DNA of 64,000 nt from NCBI GenBank assembly GCA_963677935.2, contig CAXXEH010000001.1, forward strand, positions 496,001 through 560,000. The letters are read 5' to 3'. This document shows positions 8,487 to 17,021 of the stretch, one piece after another; within the stretch, counting starts at the first letter, position 1, and the number at the start of each line of letters is the position of its first letter. The stretch comes from JAAFHB01 sp963677935 (GTDB lineage: Bacteria; Bacteroidota; Bacteroidia; Bacteroidales; Prolixibacteraceae). Below the pieces are notes generated by a model. It was given only the letters and a program-made list of their open reading frames with translations. It was not told the DNA's origin and searched no databases. Position numbers and translations under genes: made by a program.

Positions 8487-8557
8487 CTTAATTCCACTTC
8501 GGGAGTCCGCAAAATAAAACAAATATCAACATAAACGATAACTAAAAAGCTAGCAAA

Positions 8558-9934
8558 ATGTCAATAATTAAAGTTGGTTACGTATCGTTCGGAACAATGT
8601 TCTACGAACCTGACAATTTAAAAATGATTAGTGAAAAAGCTGAAAAACAGCTCACTGATGCCGGATTATCCCTTGTGGTTACCGACCCTGTGTATGGTGA
8701 AGGGGCTGAACCCGAAAGAGCCATCAAAGAACTGAAAGCCACTGAATGGGATTTTTTATTTATTAATATAATCAACTGGATTGATACTCGCGGGGTTTTC
8801 AGGGTATTATATGAGTTTCGGAATGAGCCGATGATTCTATATAGTTTTGGTGGATTTACAGATCACGAAGGTCGGTTTGGCAAAAAAGGGACACTGATCT
8901 CTCCTGCAGCGGGAGCAGGTTCAACGTCATTGAGGTTTCCCATGGAACAATGGGGGATCAAATTCAAATACCTTTATAATGCTCCGGATACCTTAATGGA
9001 TATAGAAGGAATCCTGACATTTGCCAAGGCAGCTTATGTGATGAAAAAGCTGAGACATGCTAGGCTTGGAACAATTGGTTATAATGACATGGGACTCTAT
9101 TCAACAGGAATTAACCCCACCAAATTGCGAAATCTGATAGGACCGGAAATAGAAAGTATGGATCTGTTGCAATTGCAGCGGAAAATGGATGCAATTCCCA
9201 ATGTCGAGATTATTGAAGAGGCGAAACGGATCACATCCGACTGGGAATACCCGCTTGGTAAGCCTGCAGATGAGGTCATTGAGAAGGCAATAAGGATGTA
9301 TTTGGGTACTGTTTCGATCTGTAAAGAGAAGAAATTTGACACTTTTTCCTATAAATGTGTGGACGGTGTCGATCTTGAAATGGGTCTGACACATGCCATT
9401 CCGTCGTCACTCGTTGCTGATGCGGGTTTTCCTTATGTCGATGAAAACGACCTTGGAAACTCCGTTGCTCAACTAATGCTTAAGTGGCTTTCTGGCAAGC
9501 AGGTCACTTTTATCGAGCATTATGAGCATCACCCAGATTGGATTTTGCTCGGAGAGGATGGCTATTGTCCTTCCGATTTTATCGAGGGGAAACCCCAGAT
9601 AAAAAATATCTCCACCGTTTTGCTGGGGGGAATTGCGCATTGTTCCAACATGAAAAAAGGTCGGATGACCCTTGCATGTCTTTCTGAAACCAAAGAAGGT
9701 TACCGGATGCACATCGTCACAGGAGAAGGGAAAGAGCGTCCCGAGTGGGTAGAGATGGGAGTCCCTCTCCCTTCATGGCCAAGTATCACTTTTTATACCG
9801 ATGTTCCTGTGCGTCAGGTGTTGGACCATGTACAATCACAGCACTTTGCAGCGGTGTTCGGAACTCATGTTAACGAACTTATTGACTTATGTCAATTACT
9901 GGATATTGAAGTGGTTAACGATTCTAAACGCTAA
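8558..9934 (+). CDS. L-fucose/L-arabinose isomerase-family protein
   Basis: This is a 458-residue cytoplasmic protein of the FucI/AraA-like aldose-ketose isomerase superfamily (COG2407 type). The N-terminal Rossmann-like part begins IKVGYVSFGTMFYEP. The middle holds YSFGGFTDHEG and a run ending YNDMGLYSTG. FSYKCVDGVDLEMG near residue 275 and a C-terminal domain with GIAHCSNMKKGRMTLACLSE and VFGTHVNELIDLC fit the fucose-isomerase C-terminal fold. Candidate metal ligands are E or D in the DGVDLE region and the H of GTHVNE, by analogy only. Length is near normal. It should convert an aldose to the ketose that the FGGY kinase phosphorylates. It is separated from the regulator only by the aminotransferase remnant. 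Which sugar it uses is unknown. Confidence 0.8.
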   Translation: MSIIKVGYVSFGTMFYEPDNLKMISEKAEKQLTDAGLSLVVTDPVYGEGAEPERAIKELKATEWDFLFINIINWIDTRGVFRVLYEFRNEPMILYSFGGFTDHEGRFGKKGTLISPAAGAGSTSLRFPMEQWGIKFKYLYNAPDTLMDIEGILTFAKAAYVMKKLRHARLGTIGYNDMGLYSTGINPTKLRNLIGPEIESMDLLQLQRKMDAIPNVEIIEEAKRITSDWEYPLGKPADEVIEKAIRMYLGTVSICKEKKFDTFSYKCVDGVDLEMGLTHAIPSSLVADAGFPYVDENDLGNSVAQLMLKWLSGKQVTFIEHYEHHPDWILLGEDGYCPSDFIEGKPQIKNISTVLLGGIAHCSNMKKGRMTLACLSETKEGYRMHIVTGEGKERPEWVEMGVPLPSWPSITFYTDVPVRQVLDHVQSQHFAAVFGTHVNELIDLCQLLDIEVVNDSKR

Positions 9935-9978
9935 TCCCACGGCTAAATATTTGTTGCACGAATACAAACCGGAACTCT

Positions 9979-10009
9979 TTTGAAAATCAGAGTAAAAAAT
10001 GTATATTTG
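9979..10009 (+). promoter_or_regulatory. Promoter of the ECF sigma gene
   Basis: TTTG at 9979-9982, a 19-nt spacer and TATATTTG at 10002-10009 give a perfect Bacteroidota housekeeping promoter. Transcription would start near 10016, about 26 nt before the sigma start codon. The whole polysaccharide locus begins here. Confidence 0.65.
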
Positions 10010-10041
10010 TATAAAAAACTTAACTGCAATTAAAATCATCC

Positions 10042-10623
10042 TTGAATAATTCAATTCCACCGGAATCAGAATTGGTTAAAGCCTTATCGAGGGGAGAAAT
10101 TAAAGCTTTTAACGACCTGTTTCAAATCTATGGGAACAGGATATTCCGTTTTGCGCTTGGTTATCTAAAGTCGAAGTCCGATGCCGAAGAGCTGGTTCAG
10201 GATGTTTTTCTCAAAGTCTGGGAAAAGCGGAGTGAACTTAAAGAGAATCTTTCCTTCAAGGCCTACATCTTTACCATCTCGTTCAATATCATCAGAAAGC
10301 ACTTTATTAAAAAAGCACAGAGCACCAAATATTTTGAGCAGCAGATCATTGATGATCTCAACTTCGATACAATTCAAAATATTGACTTTAAATCTACAAA
10401 AAAACTAATCGACAGCCTTATAGACCAGTTGCCACCCAGACGTAAAGAGGTATTTATTAAAAGTCGGCTGGAAGGATTCACCGTTAAAGAGATTGCTGAC
10501 GAACTGGGTACAAGTCCAAAAACAGTTGAAAACCAACTTGGTGATTCTTTAAAGTTTATCAGAGAACATCTTATTAAAGAGGATCTTGTAGGAATTGCTT
10601 TCTTTATTCTTTTCTTCTCTTAA
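10042..10623 (+). CDS. ECF RNA polymerase sigma factor (SusC/D-linked)
   Basis: This encodes a 193-residue sigma-70 family factor of the large Bacteroidota ECF group that activates TonB-dependent transporter operons. Region 2 (about 24-90) shows FNDLFQIYGNRIFRFALGYL and AEELVQDVFLKVWEKR. Region 4 (about 125-182) shows LPPRRKEVFIKSRLEGFTVK and a helix-turn-helix with EIADELGTSPKTVENQL. A short hydrophobic tail ends the protein, as is common in this group. The start is TTG: no in-frame ATG lies in a plausible place upstream, and the promoter leaves little room. It is followed after 155 bp by its FecR anti-sigma partner. Expected targets are the susC promoter and possibly later enzyme promoters. 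Confidence 0.9.
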   Translation: MNNSIPPESELVKALSRGEIKAFNDLFQIYGNRIFRFALGYLKSKSDAEELVQDVFLKVWEKRSELKENLSFKAYIFTISFNIIRKHFIKKAQSTKYFEQQIIDDLNFDTIQNIDFKSTKKLIDSLIDQLPPRRKEVFIKSRLEGFTVKEIADELGTSPKTVENQLGDSLKFIREHLIKEDLVGIAFFILFFS

Positions 10624-10718
10624 CCATTTTCCCCTGAAAATGACAAAAAAACTTTTAATCGCGATAGGGGTAATTGAAAGCTCACGGATATAACCATTAT
10701 CTAAGAAACATGATTGGG

Positions 10719-10747
10719 GGTCACAACTATTGAATTGCCAGGTGACC
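10719..10747. repeat. Short inverted repeat upstream of fecR-like gene
   Basis: GGTCAC (10719-10724) and GTGACC (10742-10747) are separated by 17 nt within the 155-bp gap between the sigma and FecR genes. It could be a hairpin or a dimeric protein site. I see no clear promoter in this gap. Confidence 0.3.
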
Positions 10748-10778
10748 TCAAAAAATAATCACTGGTAAAAGGAAAAGC

Positions 10779-11837
10779 ATGTCCGGGATTAACAAACAAC
10801 AAATTGATGACTATTTCAGAGAACAATTTTCCTCCGGAGGGGAGAAATATCTGAGTAATGCCTTTCTCGAAGAGTCTAATCTTGAGGAATTACAAGGAAT
10901 ATTTAAAGAACAGTGGGACAATATATCACTTGAAAATTCTGATTCAGATCATCTTGATCACATTTTATATAAAATCAATTATCAGATAAATTCTTCTGAG
11001 GAGAAACGTGTAAAACCAAAAGCTCTGAGGTTTTTCAATTGGTATGCCCGTATTGCAGCTCTCCTATTGATTCCATTGTTGGTTTATACAGGAATAGTAA
11101 CAAATCGGCAATACCCGAAAAGTGTTGGTGCTGAAGGATGGGCAGAAATGAGGGCGCCAATGGGGGCCCGGATCAAATTCAATCTGCCTGACGGATCGTA
11201 CGGGTGGTTAAACAGTGGGTCAACAATAACATATTCACTAAATTTTAATCAAAGGAGAGAAGTTTCCCTTGTTGGCCAGGCATTTTTCGTTGTTAAGCAT
11301 CAGGATGATAATCAATTCGTTGTTAAAACCAATTACCTTGACGTTGAGGTAAAAGGAACCTGCTTTGATGTAGCAGCTTATGACGATGAGAAGCAAATTG
11401 ATGTTACGCTTGAACGGGGAGTCATTGTCCTGAAAAGCGACCATTTCTGCTCTCCTGTTGAAATGAAACCTGACGAACAAATCAGCTTTAATATTGAAAA
11501 ACAATCAATTACAAAATCCAATGTCAATGCGCAATATTTTTCTGCCTGGAAGGAGGGAAAACTAATGCTCAGAAATGCCTCACTGGAGGAGCTGGCAAAG
11601 CAACTGAGCAGATGGTACAATATAGATGTCAGGATACAAAATTCGCGACAAGCAGATTTTCAGTACAGGGCAACCTTCGAAGATGAAAATCTTAATGAGG
11701 TATTGCGACTTCTGAAAATATCCACTCCACTCGATTTTAAAATTGAAGAACGGGTGAAACAGGCGGATGGCAGTTTTTCAAAACAAAAAGTATTACTTAT
11801 AGTTAAACAATCAAATTCACAACCATTTAAACTGTAA
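10779..11837 (+). CDS. FecR-family anti-sigma factor
   Basis: This is a 352-residue inner-membrane anti-sigma factor. The cytoplasmic N-terminal part (1-85) would hold the sigma factor. One transmembrane segment lies at about residues 88-107. The periplasmic FecR domain (about 120-225) contains GARIKFNLPDGSYGWLNSGS and the beta-strand pattern ending VEVKGTCFDVAAY. A C-terminal DUF4974 domain (about 265-340) starts LRNASLEELAKQLSRWYNI, resembling the STN fold. It sits between its sigma factor and an STN-bearing SusC. In the known scheme the SusC N-terminal domain contacts FecR when substrate is transported, releasing the sigma factor. Length and order of domains are normal. Confidence 0.9.
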   Translation: MSGINKQQIDDYFREQFSSGGEKYLSNAFLEESNLEELQGIFKEQWDNISLENSDSDHLDHILYKINYQINSSEEKRVKPKALRFFNWYARIAALLLIPLLVYTGIVTNRQYPKSVGAEGWAEMRAPMGARIKFNLPDGSYGWLNSGSTITYSLNFNQRREVSLVGQAFFVVKHQDDNQFVVKTNYLDVEVKGTCFDVAAYDDEKQIDVTLERGVIVLKSDHFCSPVEMKPDEQISFNIEKQSITKSNVNAQYFSAWKEGKLMLRNASLEELAKQLSRWYNIDVRIQNSRQADFQYRATFEDENLNEVLRLLKISTPLDFKIEERVKQADGSFSKQKVLLIVKQSNSQPFKL

Positions 11838-11866
11838 TGCCTATGAAACAAATCGGAATTAAAAGT

Positions 11867-11896
11867 AACAGGGAAGCGTTGGCCCGCCCCCCTGTT
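11867..11896. repeat. Inverted repeat in the susC leader
   Basis: AACAGGG (11867-11873) pairs with CCCTGTT (11890-11896) around a GC-rich 16-nt loop, in the 106-bp gap before the SusC gene. A 20-codon open frame from the ATG at 11838 ends within it. A leader hairpin is possible but there is no T-tract. Confidence 0.3.
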
Positions 11897-11943
11897 TAAA
11901 TTAGTACTATTAAAAATTAATAATCCACTAACATTACAAAAGT

Positions 11944-14900
11944 ATGAATAAAAAATTTAGAAACGGGGATACCTATGCCCATACACTAACAAAACTTTCC
12001 CGAATTATGCGACTAATAATCTTATTGTTTATTATTGGGATTAACAGTCTGTTGGCTGCATCAAGTTATTCGCAATCGACTAAAATAACCTTAAAAGTTT
12101 CCGATACGCGGATCGAAGATGTCCTGAATCAGATAGAAAACAAGAGTGAGTTTTATTTTCTGTTTAACCAAAAACTTATCGACCTTAATCGTAAAGTATC
12201 GATAGATGTTCAAAATGAGAAGATTGCGGATATTCTTACTGAATTGTTTGCCGGTACGGACGTAAAGCATCAGGTGATTGATCGCCAGATTATTTTAACC
12301 ACCACTTCAGCAACCGAAAATCAGCAAAAAGGCAAAAAGATTACCGGAAAAGTTACAGATGCCATCGGAGCACCACTTCCCGGCGTTTCTGTTGTCTTAA
12401 AAGGGACAACAACAGGTGAAATAACCGATACCGACGGAAAATACTCACTTTCAAATATTCCCGAAAATGCGACTTTATTGTTTTCGTTTGTAGGGATGAA
12501 GTCAAAGGAGATAAATGTGGGTAATCAATCGATAATTAATGTTGTATTGGTTGAAGAGACAATTAGTCTTGACGAAGTAGTAGCAGTCGGGTACGGTACT
12601 TTTAAAAGAAAAGACCTGACGAGTTCTATCACCACGGTTAGTTCCAAAGATTTTAATGTGGGTACACATACCAACATTGTTCAACTCCTGCAAGGCAAGG
12701 TTCCCGGATTAAACATTACAAAAGATGGTAATCCATCAGGTGCAACCTCTGTGATGTTACGTGGCCCGTCAACCTTACGTACCGGTTCGGCACAGGAACC
12801 ACTCTATGTAGTGGATGGAGTTCCAGGTGGCATCATCAGTTCAATGGATGATGTGGTTTCAATGGATATTTTACGCGACGCCTCAGCAGCTTCTATTTAT
12901 GGTTCACGGGCAGCAAACGGGGTAATCATCGTAACCACCAAACGTGGGGAGGAGAATACTTCCAAAATTTCATACAATTCGTATGTGGGTGTAGAATCCA
13001 TCTCAAATAAGATAGACATGATGTCGGCTGGCGAATATCGGGCATTCCTGACAAAAAACAGTTTAAGCTTGGCTCCTGAAGATGAGGATAATGTTAATAC
13101 CAACTGGATGGATGAAGTCACCCGTCTGGGAATTTCACACAACAACAATATCTCTATTGGAGGAGGGACCAACAAAACAACCTATTTCGCAAGTGCGACC
13201 TATAAGGATGTTGCAGGAATCATCAAAGAGACCGGCGTAAAAAATCTTTCAATGATGGCCAACGTTAAGCAGAAAGCCTTTAATGACCGCCTGAAAGTCG
13301 GACTGACCATCACTACCGGAGTAACTGACAGCCAATACCTGCCTTCGAGCAATAATGACGGTGCATCCTTAAATGGAAACCGTGACTTTTTGCTCAACAT
13401 GATCAATTATCTCCCTACTGTAAGTATCAAGGATGCAAACGGAAACTACAATGAAAATTTTAGTCATCCGGGAGCAAAGAACCCGGTAGCATTGCTTGAC
13501 CAAAATGATGCGAACAACAGAACAAAGAATTTCCTGGGGACCGGCCAGATACAATTTAATATCATCAAAGGGCTTGATTACGAACTGGATGCTTCCTATC
13601 AAAATTCTCAGTCGAACTCACGGTCATATTTTTCAAAAAAATCGTCATTGGCCCAGGGGCTTAATGGACTGGCTGTCAGAAATTCATATGAAAATGAGAT
13701 GAAACTTTTGGAAACCATGATGACCTATGGCAAAACATTCAAACAACATGACCTGAAATTTTTGGTAGGTTATTCGTGGCAGGAAGATGTTTCAGGCAAC
13801 GGTTTCCAATCTTCGAACAAGAACTTCATCTCCGATGCAATCAGTTACAACAATCTGGGGATGGGTAGTGGAGCGACCGGTTTTGTACCTGCATACGGAA
13901 CCACAGGCATTCAGACCTTACGCATGATCTCTGGTTATGCCCGTTTTAATTATGCCTTTAACAACAAATATTTGGTTCAGGCTACTGTCCGCCGTGATGG
14001 ATCTTCTGCTTTTGGGGCCAACAACAAATGGGGAACATTCCCTTCTGCATCACTTGGCTGGAGGATACTGGAAGAAAAATTTATGAAAAACCAGCATATT
14101 TTTGATAATCTGAAACTGCGTGCAGGTTATGGGGTAAGCGGAAACTCAATGGGATTTGATCCCCTGATTTCGAAATTACGCTATGCTCAGAGCAGCAAAT
14201 TTTACAGCAACGGCTCATTTATCAATGCTATCACTCCGGTACAAAACGAAAATCCTGACCTGAAATGGGAAAGCACATCGATGCTCAATATCGGAATTGA
14301 TTTCTCGGTGTTGAAAGGACGTTTAAGCGGTACGATTGAATGGTACGACAAATTGACAAAGGACATGCTTGCAGGGTACGCTGTCCCGGCAAGTCAGTAC
14401 TTTATAGCCGCTATCCTTGCCAATGTAGGTGAGATGGAGAATAAAGGGTGGGAAGTATCCTTAAATGCAGTACCTGTAAAAACCAAAAATTTCAGGTGGA
14501 ATTCAACATTTAATATCTCTTTCAACAAAAACAACCTGAATTCACTCTCAAACGACAAGTATCATCTTGATTATATTAAGCAGGCAGGGGTAGGTGAACA
14601 CGGACAATCGGGCAATCTGGTACAGATCATTCAGAGTGGGTACCCCATTGGTCAATTCTATATTTGGAAATATGCAGGACACAATTCAGCCGGAGTTTCA
14701 CAATTTTATAAAGCGGATGGGACTTTAACGGTTAATCCCGGCCCGGATGATCATTTCTATATGGGGAATGCACAACCTAAAGCAACAGGGGGATGGTACA
14801 ATAGCTTCACCTATAAAAACTTCAGCTTGGACCTCTTATTCCGCGGGGTAACAGGGAATACAATATTGGATGTTACGCGTGCAGATTTAAATTATCCGGC

Positions 14901-15228
14901 AGAAGCGACTCACTATAATATGTCAAAAATGACAGCTAACGAACCGATCAACGATGACCGTGCTCATTATGCGTCTTCCAGGTACCTTGAAGATGGAGAT
15001 TATATCCGTTTAGACAATATTACTTTGGGATATACATTCAAAATGACAAAAATTCCTGCGATTAAGAATCTTCGACTATATACAACAGTGAATAATGTAT
15101 TTGTCATCACCGGCTACAAAGGATTGGATCCGGAAGTGTACATGGGCGGACTGACTCCTGGTATTGATAACGATAACTTCTATCCCAAGACCCGGACTTT
15201 CCTCTTTGGGATGAATATTGATTTTTAA
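11944..15228 (+). CDS. SusC/RagA-like TonB-dependent transporter with STN domain
   Basis: This encodes a 1094-residue outer-membrane importer. A signal peptide ends near residue 45. An STN signalling domain (about 47-118) is followed by a carboxypeptidase-regulatory beta-sandwich (133-205) opening KITGKVTDAIGAPLPGVSVV. The segment LDEVVAVGYGTFKRKDL leads into the plug (about 222-335) with LYVVDGVPGG and SIYGSRAANGVIIVTTK. A 22-strand barrel fills the rest, ending in the aromatic-terminated FLFGMNIDF. The STN domain marks it as a transducing receptor for the sigma/FecR pair just upstream. It is the only SusC in the window, so one transporter would serve all enzymes that follow. The SusD partner starts 28 bp downstream. 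Confidence 0.96.
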   Translation: MNKKFRNGDTYAHTLTKLSRIMRLIILLFIIGINSLLAASSYSQSTKITLKVSDTRIEDVLNQIENKSEFYFLFNQKLIDLNRKVSIDVQNEKIADILTELFAGTDVKHQVIDRQIILTTTSATENQQKGKKITGKVTDAIGAPLPGVSVVLKGTTTGEITDTDGKYSLSNIPENATLLFSFVGMKSKEINVGNQSIINVVLVEETISLDEVVAVGYGTFKRKDLTSSITTVSSKDFNVGTHTNIVQLLQGKVPGLNITKDGNPSGATSVMLRGPSTLRTGSAQEPLYVVDGVPGGIISSMDDVVSMDILRDASAASIYGSRAANGVIIVTTKRGEENTSKISYNSYVGVESISNKIDMMSAGEYRAFLTKNSLSLAPEDEDNVNTNWMDEVTRLGISHNNNISIGGGTNKTTYFASATYKDVAGIIKETGVKNLSMMANVKQKAFNDRLKVGLTITTGVTDSQYLPSSNNDGASLNGNRDFLLNMINYLPTVSIKDANGNYNENFSHPGAKNPVALLDQNDANNRTKNFLGTGQIQFNIIKGLDYELDASYQNSQSNSRSYFSKKSSLAQGLNGLAVRNSYENEMKLLETMMTYGKTFKQHDLKFLVGYSWQEDVSGNGFQSSNKNFISDAISYNNLGMGSGATGFVPAYGTTGIQTLRMISGYARFNYAFNNKYLVQATVRRDGSSAFGANNKWGTFPSASLGWRILEEKFMKNQHIFDNLKLRAGYGVSGNSMGFDPLISKLRYAQSSKFYSNGSFINAITPVQNENPDLKWESTSMLNIGIDFSVLKGRLSGTIEWYDKLTKDMLAGYAVPASQYFIAAILANVGEMENKGWEVSLNAVPVKTKNFRWNSTFNISFNKNNLNSLSNDKYHLDYIKQAGVGEHGQSGNLVQIIQSGYPIGQFYIWKYAGHNSAGVSQFYKADGTLTVNPGPDDHFYMGNAQPKATGGWYNSFTYKNFSLDLLFRGVTGNTILDVTRADLNYPAEATHYNMSKMTANEPINDDRAHYASSRYLEDGDYIRLDNITLGYTFKMTKIPAIKNLRLYTTVNNVFVITGYKGLDPEVYMGGLTPGIDNDNFYPKTRTFLFGMNIDF

Positions 15229-15256
15229 TGTGTAGCAACGTATAAAAAAACATAAT

Positions 15257-16864
15257 ATGAAAAAATATATCATTAAAAGCTTTGTTTTTATCATTGCTTT
15301 AACGTTCTTCTTTTTTTCCGGATGCACAAATTTGGATGCTCCGGTTGTATCAGAAATAACCCCCGATAACTTTCCTCAAACGCAGGAGGATTTTGTGGCG
15401 GTCGAAGGCCCGCTTTTTACCAATTTAGCCCAATATTTTATGCAGGGGCTTTGGTTCTGCAGGGAAAATACGGCTGATGGAATGGTGCTTACGGCCAACG
15501 GTGGAAACTGGTATGATGCTGCACGTTATTACAACGATCACATGCATACCTGGGCAACCGATTCACGTTTTATCAGTGAGGCATGGTCGTGTTGTTTTGG
15601 TGGTATCAGTAAGTGCAACAGCCTTCTTCCATTATTTGAGAAAGCTGCTGAATCAACCTTTAAAAAGACAGCTATTGCAGAGATCCGCACGATGAGGGCC
15701 TTTTACTATTTCCTGGCTATTGACATGTGGGGAGATGTCCCTTTAACAACCACCTTTGGTCCCACCTCTATCGTTACAGGACGTGCTTCGAGGGCCTCAG
15801 TTTTCGATTTTATCGAAACAGAACTAAAAGCTGCAGTGACCGACCTTAGTGGAACAGTAGGTGTAACCACCTATGGCCGCCCTACCAAATGGATGGCTTA
15901 TGCACTTTTGGCTAAACTTTACCTCAACGCTCCTATTTTCGCCGGCAAATCTGACAAGTACAACGATGCCGTTGCCATGTGTGATGCTGTTATCAATGAA
16001 GCAACAACCAAGGGGACTATTGGACTGGATGCCGATTACCTCAAAGAATTTTATCCTGATAACGGACCTCAGATTAAAGATTTCCTGTTTGCCGTTGTTT
16101 ACGACGGGAATAACATCCTGCTCAATTATCCGGCGCGTTATTGGTTGCATAAATTACTCAGAACTAAATATGCCCTTCCTTTTACACCATCAGGCTGTAT
16201 AAAAACCTGGCCAGAATTCTACGACAAATTTACCATCGATAATACGGATGTCCGACAAAAAATTTGGCTGACCGGGATACAATACAATAACGATGGTACC
16301 CCTATAACTGTACAAACAACCAAGAAGGGGCTCGATGGCCGTTACACGGGATCTGATGGAAATGCTGTTATTACCTATACATTGGAATTTACCAAAAACA
16401 TTGAATTCCGAAGCGTCGAAAAATTTGATACCGGTGATGATCTGGCCGGATTGGGGCAGGGGTATCGTTGTAATAAATTTTATCCTGACAGTTCTTCTCC
16501 AACCCGCGACCAGGGGAATGATCAACCAGTGTTAAGATATGCCGATGTATTGCTGATGAAAGCAGAAGCTATTCTTCGCGGAGCTACACCAACATTGGGA
16601 CAAACAGCCCTTTCTCTGGTCAACACTGTCAGGGCCCGCTCCAAAGCGTCTCAATTCTCTTCGATTGACCTGAATGGTTTGCTGGATGAACGTGCCCGTG
16701 AATTGTGTTTCGAAGGGTGGCGACGTAACGACCTGATCCGCTACGGAAAATGGGAAGACAAATGGGGTGTTAAAACCGATGCAGACATCAGACACAGGGT
16801 TCTACCTATTCCAAAAGCTGAAATCGACACAAACCCACTTTTAACACAAAATCCAGGTTATTAA
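15257..16864 (+). CDS. SusD/RagB-like glycan-binding lipoprotein
   Basis: This is a 535-residue surface lipoprotein that lids the SusC barrel and captures oligosaccharide. The signal peptide ends in a lipobox with C23 (FFSGC). The tetratricopeptide-like helices of the family show in AEIRTMRAFYYFLAIDMWGDVPL and in GRPTKWMAYALLAKLYLNAP. The C-terminal signature VLRYADVLLMKAEAILRG and RARELCFEGWRRNDLIRYGKW, ending HRVLPIPKAEID, is typical. Length is normal. It is 28 bp after SusC and clearly co-transcribed. A 33-bp inverted repeat follows 8 bp after its stop, which may limit read-through into the enzyme genes. Binding specificity cannot be deduced from the sequence. Confidence 0.95.
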   Translation: MKKYIIKSFVFIIALTFFFFSGCTNLDAPVVSEITPDNFPQTQEDFVAVEGPLFTNLAQYFMQGLWFCRENTADGMVLTANGGNWYDAARYYNDHMHTWATDSRFISEAWSCCFGGISKCNSLLPLFEKAAESTFKKTAIAEIRTMRAFYYFLAIDMWGDVPLTTTFGPTSIVTGRASRASVFDFIETELKAAVTDLSGTVGVTTYGRPTKWMAYALLAKLYLNAPIFAGKSDKYNDAVAMCDAVINEATTKGTIGLDADYLKEFYPDNGPQIKDFLFAVVYDGNNILLNYPARYWLHKLLRTKYALPFTPSGCIKTWPEFYDKFTIDNTDVRQKIWLTGIQYNNDGTPITVQTTKKGLDGRYTGSDGNAVITYTLEFTKNIEFRSVEKFDTGDDLAGLGQGYRCNKFYPDSSSPTRDQGNDQPVLRYADVLLMKAEAILRGATPTLGQTALSLVNTVRARSKASQFSSIDLNGLLDERARELCFEGWRRNDLIRYGKWEDKWGVKTDADIRHRVLPIPKAEIDTNPLLTQNPGY

Positions 16865-16872
16865 TTATTAAA

Positions 16873-16905
16873 AGATCTGTCAGGTTTTGAAAACCTGACA
16901 GATCT
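16873..16905. repeat. Perfect 33-bp inverted repeat after susD
   Basis: A 16-bp arm at 16873-16888 (AGATCTGTCAGGTTTT) is perfectly complementary to 16890-16905 around a single G. It is placed immediately after the SusD stop. As RNA it would form a very stable hairpin and could act as a partial terminator or 3' stabiliser separating susCD from the enzymes. Similar CTGTCAGGTTTT...AAAACCTGACAG palindromes occur as dispersed repeats in Bacteroidota. The remaining gap to 17021 shows nothing else I can name. Confidence 0.7.
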
Positions 16906-17021
16906 GATCAGCCAATCGTTTTTCAGACTGCTTATCCAAAGAAATGCGGTTAAACAGAGGCAATTGAAGTGAAAGGTAGAGGAACGCGTTACCATCGTCA
17001 TGAAAATTAAAAAATTGCAGG

